Notes under the pieces: model-generated
The model's input: only the letters and a program-made list of their open reading frames with translations
What the model was told of the DNA's origin: nothing
The model's database searches: none
Shown: piece by piece, positions 40,901 through 52,900 of the stretch
Numbering within the stretch: the first letter of the stretch is position 1
Layout: every line of letters starts with the position of its first letter
Assembly: GCA_032622095.1 (NCBI GenBank)
Contig: CP136061.1
Location: 186,068,369-186,132,368, forward strand
Reading direction: 5' to 3'
DNA from: Siphonodentalium dalli
Taxonomy: Eukaryota > Mollusca > Scaphopoda > Gadilida > Siphonodentaliidae
DNA length: 64,000 bases
Made by a program: the position numbers and the translations under genes

Positions 40901-43900
40901 TAATAGATACAATGTTCCAGAAAAGATACTAGATACAAAGTTCCAGAAAAGATACTAGATACAAAGTTCCAGAAAAGTTAATAGATACAATGTTCCAGAA
41001 AAGTTAATAGATACAATGTTCCAGAAAAGTTACTAGAATCAATGTTCCAGAAAAGTTAATAGATACAATGTTCCAGAAAAGTTAATAGATACAATGTTCC
41101 AGAAAAGATACTAGATACAAAGTTCCAGAAAAGTTACTGGATACAATGTTCCAGAAAAGTTACTAGATACAATGTTCCAGAAAAGTTACTAGAATCAATG
41201 TTCCAGAAAAGTTACTAGATACAATGTTCCAGAAAAGTTAATAGATACAATGTTCCAGAAAAGTTAATAGATACAATGTTCCAGAAAAGTTACTAGAATC
41301 AATGTTCCAGAAATGTTACTAGAATCAATGTTCCAGAAAAGTTACTAGATACAATGTTCCAGAAAAGTTACTAGATACAATGTTCCAGAAAAGTTAATAG
41401 ATACAATGTTCCAGAAAAGTTACTAGATACAATGTTCCAGAAAAGTTAATAGATACAATGTTCCAAAAAAGATACTAGATACAATGTTCCAGAAAAGTTA
41501 CTAGATACAATGTTCCAGAAAAGTTACTAGATACAATGTTCCAGAAAAGTTACTAGAATCAATGTTCCAGAAAACTTACTAGATACAATGTTCCAGAAAA
41601 GTTAATAGATACAATGTTCCAGAAAAGTTGATAGATACAATGTTCCAGAAAAGTTAATAGATACAATGTTCCAGAAAAGTTAATAGATACAATGTTCCAG
41701 AAAAGATACTAGATACAATGTTCCAGAAAAGTTACTAGATACAATGTTCCAGAAAAGTTACTAGAATCAATGTTCCAGAAAAGTTAATAGATACAATGTT
41801 CCAGAAAAGTTGATAGATACAATGTTCCAGAAAAGTTAATAGATACAATGTTCCAGAAAAGTTAATAGATACAATGTTCCAGAAAAGATACTAGATACAA
41901 TGTTCCAGAAAAGATACTAGATACAAAGTTCCAGAAAAGTTACTGGATACAATGTTCCAGAAAAGTTACTAGAATCAATGTTCCAGAAAAGTTAATAGAT
42001 ACCATGTTCCAGAAAAGATACTAGATACAAAGTTCCAGAAAAGATACTAGATACAAAGTTCCAGAAAAGTTAATAGATACAATGTTCCAGAAAAGTTAAT
42101 AGATACAATGTTCCAGAAAAGTTACTAGAATCAATGTTCCAGAAAAGTTAATAGATACAATGTTCCAGAAAAGTTAATAGATACAATGTTCCAGAAAAGA
42201 TACTAGATACAAAGTTCCAGAAAAGTTACTGGATACAATGTTCCAGAAAAGTTTTAAATATATACAATGTTCCAGAAAAGTTACTAGAATCAATGTTCCA
42301 GAAAAGTTACTAGATACAATGTTCCAGAAAAGTTTTAAATAGATACAATGTTCCAGAAAAGTTACTAGATACAATGTTCCAGAAAAGTTACTAGAATCAA
42401 TGTTCCAGAAAAGTTACTAGAATCAATGTTCCAGAAAAGTTACTAGATACAATGTTCCAGAAAAGTTACTAGATACAATGTTCCAGAAAAGTTACTAGAA
42501 TCAATGTTCCAGAAAAGTTAATAGATACAATGTTCCAGAAAAGTTACTAGAATCAATGTTCCAGAAAAGTTAATAGATACAATGTTCCAGAAAAGTTACT
42601 AGATACAATGTTCCAGAAAAGTTACTAGATACAATGTTCCAGAACAGTTACTAGAATCAATGTTCCAGAAAAGTTAATAGATACAATGTTCCAGAAAAGT
42701 TAATAGATACAATGTTCCAGAAAAGTTAATAGATACAATGTTCCAGAAAAGTTACTAGAATCAATGTTCCAGAAAAGTTAATAGATACAATGTTCCAGAA
42801 AAGTTACTAGAATCAATGTTCCAGAAAAGTTAATAGATACAATGTTCCAGAAAAGTTACTAGATACAATGTTCCAGAAAAGTTACTAGATACAATGTTCC
42901 AGAACAGTTACTAGAATCAATGTTCCAGAAAAGTTAATAGATACAATGTTCCAGAAAAGTTAATAGATACAATGTTCCAGAAAAGTTAATAGATACAATG
43001 TTCCAGAAAAGTTACTAGAATCAATGTTCCAGAAAAGTTAATAGATACAATGTTCCAGAAAAGTTACTAGAATCAATGTTCCAGAAAAGTTAATAGATAC
43101 AATGTTCCAGAAAAGTTACTAGATACAATGTTCCAGAAAAGTTACTAGATACAATGTTCCAGAAAAGTTACTAGAATCAATGTTCCAGAAAAGTTACTAG
43201 ATACAATGTTCCAGAAAAGTTACTAGATACAATGTTCCAGAAAAGTTAATAGATACAATGTTCCAGAAAAGTTAATAGATACAATGTTCCAGAAAAGTTA
43301 ATAGATACAATGTTCCAGAAAAGTTACTAGAATCAATGTTCCAGAAAAGTTAATAGATACAATGTTCCAGAAAAGTTACTAGAATCAATGTTCCAGAAAA
43401 GTTAATAGATACAATGTTCCAGAAAAGTTACTAGATACAATGTTCCAGAAAAGTTAATAGATACAATGTTCCAGAAAAGTTACTAGATACAATGTTCCAG
43501 AAAAGTTACTAGAATCAATGTTCCAGAAAAGTTACTAGAATCAATGTTCCAGAAAAGTTGATAGATACAATGTTCCAGAAAAGTTAATAGATACAATGTT
43601 CCAGAAAAGTTAATAGATACAATGTTCCAGAAAAGTTAATAGATACAATGTTCCAGAAAAGTTACTAGAATCAATGTTCCAGAAAAGTTAATAGATACAA
43701 TGTTCCAGAAAAGTTAATAGATACAATGTTCCAGAAAAGTTAATAGATACAATGTTCCAGAAAAGTTACTAGAATCAATGTTCCAGAAAAGTTAATAGAT
43801 ACAATGTTCCAGAAAAGTTACTAGAATCAATGTTCCAGAAAAGTTAATAGATACAATGTTCCAGAAAAGTTACTAGATACAATGTTCCAGAAAAGTTACT

Positions 43901-46900
43901 AGATACAATGTTCCAGAACAGTTACTAGAATCAATGTTCCAGAAAAGTTAATAGATACAATGTTCCAGAAAAGTTAATAGATACAATGTTCCAGAAAAGT
44001 TAATAGATACAATGTTCCAGAAAAGTTACTAGAATCAATGTTCCAGAAAAGTTAATAGATACAATGTTCCAGAAAAGTTACTAGAATCAATGTTCCAGAA
44101 AAGTTAATAGATACAATGTTCCAGAAAAGTTACTAGATACAATGTTCCAGAAAAGTTACTAGATACAATGTTCCAGAAAAGTTACTAGAATCAATGTTCC
44201 AGAAAAGTTACTAGATACAATGTTCCAGAAAAGTTAATAGATACAATGTTCCAGAAAAGTTACTAGATACAATGTTCCAGAAAAGTTACTAGATACAATG
44301 TTCCAGAACAGTTACTAGAATCAATGTTCCAGAAAAGTTAATAGATACAATGTTCCAGAAAAGTTACTAGATACAATGTTCCAGAAAAGTTACTAGATAC
44401 AATGTTCCAGAACAGTTACTAGAATCAATGTTCCAGAAAAGTTACTAGATACAATGTTCCAGAACAGTTACTAGAATCAATGTTCCAGAAAAGTTACTAG
44501 ATACAATGTTCCAGAAAAGTTACTAGATACAATGTTCCAGAAAAGTTACTAGATACAATGTTCCAGAAAAGTTACTAGATACAATGTTCCAGAACAGTTA
44601 CTAGAATCAATGTTCCAGAAAAGTTACTAGATACAATGTTCCAGAAAAGTTACTAGATACAATGTTCCAGAAAAGTTACTAGATACAATGTTCCAGAAAA
44701 GTTACTAGATACAATGTTCCAGAAAAGTTACTAGATACAATGTTCCAGAACAGTTACTAGAATCAATGTTCCAGAAAAGTTACTAGATACAATGTTCCAG
44801 AAAAGTTACTAGATACAATGTTCCAGAAAAGTTACTAGATACAATGTTCCAGAAAAGTTACTAGATACAATGTTCCAGAAAAGTTACTAGATACAATGTT
44901 CCAGAAAAGTTACTAGATACAATGTTCCAGAACAGTTACTAGAATCAATGTTCCAGAAAAGTTACTAGATACAATGTTCCAGAAAAGTTACTAGATACAA
45001 TGTTCCAGAACAGTTACTAGAATCAATGTTCCAGAAAAGTTACTAGATACAATGTTCCAGAAAAGTTACTAGATACAATGTTCCAGAAAAGTTACTAGAT
45101 ACAATGTTCCAGAAAAGTTACTAGATACAATGTTCCAGAACAGTTACTAGAATCAATGTTCCAGAAAAGTTACTAGATACAATGTTCCAGAAAAGTTACT
45201 AGATACAATGTTCCAGAACAGTTACTAGAATCAATGTTCCAGAAAAGTTACTAGATACAATGTTCCAGAAAAGTTACTAGATACAATGTTCCAGAAAAGT
45301 TACTAGATACAATGTTCCAGAAAAGTTACTAGATACAATGTTCCAGAACAGTTACTAGAATCAATGTTCCAGAAAAGTTAATAGATACAATGTTCCAGAA
45401 AAGTTAATAGATACAATGTTCCAGAAAAGTTAATAGATACAATGTTCCAGAAAAGTTACTAGAATCAATGTTCCAGAAAAGTTAATAGATACAATGTTCC
45501 AGAAAAGTTACTAGAATCAATGTTCCAGAAAAGTTAATAGATACAATGTTCCAGAAAAGTTACTAGATACAATGTTCCAGAAAAGTTAATAGATACAATG
45601 TTCCAGAAAAGTTACTAGATACAATGTTCCAGAAAAGTTACTAGAATCAATGTTCCAGAAAAGTTACTAGAATCAATGTTCCAGAAAAGTTGATAGATAC
45701 AATGTTCCAGAAAAGTTAATAGATACAATGTTCCAGAAAAGTTAATAGATACAATGTTCCAGAAAAGTTAATAGATACAATGTTCCAGAAAAGTTACTAG
45801 AATCAATGTTCCAGAAAAGTTAATAGATACAATGTTCCAGAAAAGTTACTAGAATCAATGTTCCAGAAAAGTTAATAGATACAATGTTCCAGAAAAGTTA
45901 CTAGAATCAATGTTCCAGAAAAGTTAATAGATACAATGTTCCAGAAAAGTTACTAGATACAATGTTCCAGAAAAGTTACTAGATACAATGTTCCAGAAAA
46001 GTTACTAGAATCAATGTTCCAGAAAAGTTACTAGAATCAATGTTCCAGAAAAGTTGATAGATACAATGTTCCAGAAAAGTTAATAGATACAATGTTCCAG
46101 AAAAGTTAATAGATACAATGTTCCAGAAAAGTTAATAGATACAATGTTCCAGAAAAGTTAATAGATACAATGTTCCAGAAAAGTTAATAGATACAATGTT
46201 CCAGAAAAGTTAATAGATACAATGTTCCAGAAAAGTTAATAGATACAATGTTCCAGAAAAGTTACTAGATACAATGTTCCAGAAAAGTTACTAGAATCAA
46301 TGTTCCAGAAAAGTTAATAGATACAATGTTCCAGAAAAGTTACTAGATACAATGTTCCAGAAAAGATACTAGATACAATGTTACAGAAAAGTTACTAGAT
46401 ACAATGTTCCAGAAAAGTTACTGGATACAATGTTCCAGAAAAGTTACTAGAATCAATGTTCCAGAAAAGTTACTAGAATCAATGTTCCAGAAAAGTTACT
46501 AGATACAATGTTCCAGAAAAGTTACTAGATACAATGTTACAGAAAAGTTACTGGATACAATGTTCCAGAAAAGTTACTAGAATCAATGTTCCAGAAAAGT
46601 TACTAGAATCAATGTTCCAGAAAAGTTACTAGATACAATGTTGCAGAAAAGTTACTAGATACAATGTTCCAGAAAAGATACTAGATACAATGTTGCAGAA
46701 AAGTTACTAGAATCAATGTTCCAGAAAAGTTAATAGATACAATGTTCCAGAAAAGTTAATAGATACAATGTTGCAGAAAAGTTAATAGATACAATGTTGC
46801 AGAAAAGTTACTAGATACAATGTTCCAGAAAAGATACTAGATACAATGTTCCAGAAAAGATACTAGATACAATGTTACAGAAAAGTTAATAGATACAATG

Positions 46901-49900
46901 TTCCAGAAAAGTTAATAGATACAATGTTCCAGAAAAGTTAATAGATACAATGTTCCAGAAAAGATACTAGATACAATGTTACAGAAAAGTTAATAGATAC
47001 AATGTTCCAGAAAAGTTAATAGATACAATGTTCCAGAAAAGTTAATAGATACAATGTTCCAGAAAAGATACTAGATACAATGTTACAGAAAAGTTAATAG
47101 ATACAATGTTCCAGAAAAGTTAATAGATACAATGTTCCAGAAAAGTGAATAGATACAATGTTCCAGAAAAGTTAATAGATACAATGTTCAAGAAAAGTTA
47201 ATAGATACAATGTTCCAGAAAAGATACTAGATACAATGTTCCAGAAAAGTTACTAGATACAATGTTCCAGAAAAGTTACTAGATACAATGTTCCAGAAAA
47301 GTTGATAGATACAATGTTCCAGAAAAGTTAATAGATACAATGTTCCAGAAAAGATACTAGATACAATGTTCCAGAAAAGATACTAGATACAATGTTCCAG
47401 AAAAGATACTAGATACAAAGTTCCAGAAAAGTTACTGGATACAATGTTCCAGAAAAGTTACTAGAATCAATGTTCCAGAAAAGTTAATAGATACAATGTT
47501 CCAGAAAAGATACTAGATACAAAGTTCCAGAAAAGATACTAGATACAAAGTTCCAGAAAAGTTAATAGATACAATGTTCCAGAAAAGTTAATAGATACAA
47601 TGTTCCAGAAAAGTTACTAGAATCAATGTTCCAGAAAAGTTAATAGATACAATGTTCCAGAAAAGTTAATAGATACAATGTTCCAGAAAAGATACTAGAT
47701 ACAAAGTTCCAGAAAAGTTACTGGATACAATGTTCCAGAAAAGTTACTAGATACAATGTTCCAGAAAAGTTACTAGAATCAATGTTCCAGAAAAGTTACT
47801 AGATACAATGTTCCAGAAAAGTTAATAGATACAATGTTCCAGAAAAGTTAATAGATACAATGTTCCAGAAAAGTTACTAGAATCAATGTTCCAGAAATGT
47901 TACTAGAATCAATGTTCCAGAAAAGTTACTAGATACAATGTTCCAGAAAAGTTACTAGATACAATGTTCCAGAAAAGTTAATAGATACAATGTTCCAGAA
48001 AAGTTACTAGAATCAATGTTCCAGAAAAGTTAATAGATACAATGTTCCAGAAAAGTTAATAGATACAATGTTCCAGAAAAGATACTAGATACAATGTTCC
48101 AGAAAAGTTACTAGATACAATGTTCCAGAAAAGTTACTAGAATCAATGTTCCAGAAAAGTTAATAGATACAATGTTCCAGAAAAGTTAATAGATACAATG
48201 TTCCAGAAAAGTTAATAGATACAATGTTCCAGAAAAGTTAATAGATACAATGTTCCAGAAAAGTTAATAGATACAATGTTCCAGAAAAGTTAATAGATAC
48301 AATGTTCCAGAAAAGTTACTAGAATCAATGTTCCAGAAAAGTTAATAGATACAATGTTCCAGAAAAGTTAATAGATACAATGTTCCAGAAAAGTTAATAG
48401 ATACAATGTTCCAGAAAAGTTAATAGATACAATGTTCCAGAAAAGTTACTAGATACAATGTTCCAGAAAAGTTACTAGATACAATGTTCCAGAAAAGTTA
48501 CTAGATACAATGTTCCAGAAAAGTTACTAGATACAATGTTCCAGAAAAGATACTAGATACAATGTTCCAGAAAAGTTACTAGAATCAATGTTCCAGAAAA
48601 GTTAATAGATACAATGTTCCAGAAAAGTTACTAGATACAATGTTCCAGAAAAGATACTAGATACAATGTTACAGAAAAGTTACTGGATACAATATTCCAG
48701 AAAAGTTACTAGAAACAATGTTCCAGAAAAGTTACTAGAATCAATGTTCCAGAAAAGTTAATAGATACAATGTTCCAGAAAAGTTACTAGATACAATGTT
48801 CCAGAAAAGTTACTAGAATCAATGTTCCAGAAAAGTTAATAGATACAATGTTCCAGAAAAGTTAATAGATACAATGTTCCAGAAAAGATACTAGATACAA
48901 TGTTCCAGAAAAGTTAATAGATACAATGTTCCAGAAAAGTTAATAGATACAATGTTCCAGAAAAGTTACTAGATACAATGTTCCAGAAAAGTTACTAGAT
49001 ACAATGTTCCAGAAAAGATACTAGATACAATGTTACAGAAAAGTTACTGGATACAATATTCCAGAAAAGTTACTAGAAACAATGTTCCAGAAAAGTTACT
49101 AGAATCAATGTTCCAGAAAAGTTAATAGATACAATGTTCCAGAAAAGTTACTAGATACAATGTTCCAGAAAAGTTACTAGAATCAATGTTCCAGAAAAGT
49201 TAATAGATACAATGTTCCAGAAAAGTTAATAGATACAATGTTCCAGAAAAGATACTAGATACAATGTTCCAGAAAAGTTAATAGATACAATGTTCCAGAA
49301 AAGTTAATAGATACAATGTTCCAGAAAAGTTACTAGATACAATGTTCCAGAAAAGTTAATAGATACAATGTTCCAGAAAAGTTAATAGATACAATGTTCC
49401 AGAAAAGTTACTAGAATCAATGTTCCAGAAAAGTTAATAGATACAATGTTCCAGAAAAGTTACTAGATACAATGTTCCAGAAAAGTTAATAGATACAATG
49501 TTCCAGAAAAGTTACTAGATACAATGTTCCAGAAAAGTTACTAGAATCAATGTTCCAGAAAAGTTAATAGATACAATGTTCCAGAAAAGTTACTAGAATC
49601 AATGTTCCAGAAAAGTTAATAGATACAATGTTCCAGAAAAGTTACTAGATACAATGTTCCAGAAAAGTTAATAGATACAATGTTCCAGAAAAGTTACTAG
49701 ATACAATGTTCCAGAAAAGTTACTAGAATCAATGTTCCAGAAAAGTTAATAGATACAATGTTCCAGAAAAGTTACTAGATACAATGTTCCAGAAAAGATA
49801 CTAGAATCAATGTTCCAGAAAAGTTAATAGATACAATGTTCCAGAAAAGTTACTAGATACAATGTTCCAGAAAAGTTACTAGAATCAATGTTCCAGAAAA

Positions 49901-52900
49901 GTTAATAGATACAATGTTCCAGAAAAGTTACTAGAATCAATGTTCCAGAAAAGTTAATAGATACAATGTTCCAGAAAAGTTACTAGAATCAATGTTCCAG
50001 AAAAGTTACTAGATACAATGTTCCAGAAAAGTTACTAGAATCAATGTTCCAGAAAAGTTAATAGATACAATGTTCCAGAAAAGTTACTAGATACAATGTT
50101 CCAGAAAAGTTAATAGATACAATGTTCCAGAAAAGTTACTAGATACAATGTTCCAGAAAAGTTACTAGAATCAATGTTCCAGAAAAGTTAATAGATACAA
50201 TGTTCCAGAAAAGTTACTAGATACAATGTTCCAGAAAAGTTAATAGATACAATGTTCCAGAAAAGTTACTAGATACAATGTTCCAGAAAAGTTACTAGAA
50301 TCAATGTTCCAGAAAAGTTAATAGATACAATGTTCCAGAAAAGTTACTAGAATCAATGTTCCAGAAAAGTTAATAGATACAATGTTCCAGAAAAGTTACT
50401 AGAATCAATGTTCCAGAAAAGTTACTAGATACAATGTTCCAGAAAAGTTACTAGAATCAATGTTCCAGAAAAGTTAATAGATACAATGTTCCAGAAAAGT
50501 TACTAGATACAATGTTCCAGAAAAGTTAATAGATACAATGTTCCAGAAAAGATACTAGATACAATGTTCCAGAAAAGTTACTAGAATCAATGTTCCAGAA
50601 AAGTTAATAGATACAATGTTCCAGAAAAGTTACTAGAATCAATGTTCCAGAAAAGTTAATAGATACAATGTTCCAGAAAAGTTACTAGATACAATGTTCC
50701 AGAAAAGTTACTAGATACAATGTTCCAGAAAAGTTACTAGAATCAATGTTCCAGAAAAGTTAATAGATACAATGTTCCAGAAAAGTTACTAGAATCAATG
50801 TTCCAGAAAAGTTAATAGATACAATGTTCCAGAAAAGTTACTAGAATCAATGTTCCAGAAAAGTTACTAGATACAATGTTCCAGAAAAGTTACTAGAATC
50901 AATGTTCCAGAAAAGTTAATAGATACAATGTTCCAGAAAAGTTACTAGATACAATGTTCCAGAAAAGTTAATAGATACAATGTTCCAGAAAAGATACTAG
51001 ATACAATGTTCCAGAAAAGTTACTAGAATCAATGTTCCAGAAAAGTTAATAGATACAATGTTCCAGAAAAGTTACTAGAATCAATGTTCCAGAAAAGTTA
51101 ATAGATACAATGTTCCAGAAAAGTTACTAGATACAATGTTCCAGAAAAGTTAATAGATACAATGTTCCAGAAAAGTTACTAGATACAATGTTCCAGAAAA
51201 GTTACTAGAATCAATGTTCCAGAAAAGTTAATAGATACAATGTTCCAGAAAAGTTACTAGATACAATGTTCCAGAAAAGATACTAGATACAATGTTACAG
51301 AAAAGTTACTGGATACAATATTCCAGAAAAGTTACTAGAATCAATGTTCCAGAAAAGTTAATAGATACAATGTTCCAGAAAAGTTACTAGATACAATGTT
51401 CCAGAAAAGTTACTAGAATCAATGTTCCAGAAAAGTTAATAGATACAATGTTCCAGAAAAGTTAATAGATACAATGTTCCAGAAAAGATACTAGATACAA
51501 TGTTACAGAAAAGTTACTGGATACAATATTCCAGAAAAGTTACTAGAATCAATGTTCCAGAAAAGTTACTAGAATCAATGTTCCAGAAAAGTTACTAGAA
51601 TCAATGTTCCAGAAAAGTTACTAGATACAATGTTCCAGAAAAGTTACTAGATACAATGTTCCAGAAAAGTTACTGGATACAATATTCCAGAAAAGTTACT
51701 AGAATCAATGTTCCAGAAAAGTTAATAGATACAATGTTCCAGAAAAGTTACTAGATACAATGTTCCAGAAAAGTTACTAGAATCAATGTTCCAGAAAAGT
51801 TAATAGATACAATGTTCCAGAAAAGTTAATAGATACAATGTTCCAGAAAAGATACTAGATACAATGTTACAGAAAAGTTACTGGATACAATATTCCAGAA
51901 AAGTTACTAGAATCAATGTTCCAGAAAAGTTACTAGAATCAATGTTCCAGAAAAGTTACTAGAATCAATGTTCCAGAAAAGTTACTAGATACAATGTTCC
52001 AGAAAAGTTACTAGATACAATGTTCCAGAAAAGTTACTAGATACAATGTTCCAGAAAAGTTACTAGATACAATGTTCCAGAAAAGGAGCCTATTAACCAG
52101 CTCAATAGAGATGATTTTGCTATTTCACTTATTGGAATAAAACCGGCAAAAAGGATGCCACTCTAATCTAGCTTAAAGCCATGTTATGTACTTGTTTGGG
52201 TGCGTAAAACTGATAAGTTAGTATACAGGCACTACGCCAACTGGAGGAATGTAACGTTCTACTAACATCGCCGAAATTCTGAAGCTAAACGACCCTACCA
52301 CTCCATAGAAAACATCGTCTGAACTACGCTCAATTGAAAATATTTACTACTCGATTCGGGATGCATCTATCTGCGATAAACTAACGAAAATGATTTCCCC
52401 ATCGAGAGTCACTGCAATTAATTAATATATAAGAATGACGGTGTGCATTGTCAATTTGGATATAAATTTGTAAAAATTACTACTTTGAACAAGATTATTC
52501 TCTATTTCTATTCGATCACCCTGCTGGAGTGTTTCACATCACTTTAAAGGAAACCTTGAGATAGATCTAGGAGTTAGTGCATATAAGATGGAAGAAACCA
52601 ACTGATGAGCTATAAATTATAGAACTGAAAATACCTTCGTTGCTGCTGCACTGATCCCTTCAAAGTCCGACATGAAGTTTTCAAGGTTCAGTTTAAGAAC
52701 CTTCCTCAGTGTACTACCAGAATCAGGAGTCAAATCAAAACCAGCAATCTCCGACATTTGGGACCAATGACGAGGACGCATTCCTCTGTTACACATGATA
52801 GAAATGACTGGAATATTCTCCTTGAAGTCTCGCATTTGATCCATGACTGTTGTCGTGACGCTGAGAGCTTGAGGTGGATGGTATTCTTCGTCCTTCTCAT

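Larger units (their letters stand above)
30488..52085 (+). repeat. Giant intronic satellite, 26-bp unit, about 830 copies
   Basis: An uninterrupted array of GTTCCAGAAAAGTTACTAGA + TACAAT and a few recurring variants (TTAATAGATACA, TTACTAGAATCA, GATACTAGATACA, TTACTGGATACA, AAGTTCC, GTTACAG, GAACAG). Almost every unit is exactly 26 bp. The exceptions are two 29-bp units per large repeat, carrying GTTTTAAATA. It fills the intron between exons 7 and 8 and is transcribed with the gene on the minus strand. The array ends abruptly at AAAAGGAGCC (52081). Confidence 0.98.

Noticed and set aside
30488-52085. CRISPR-like array
   Set aside because: Units are contiguous with no unique spacers, and the context is a eukaryotic intron.
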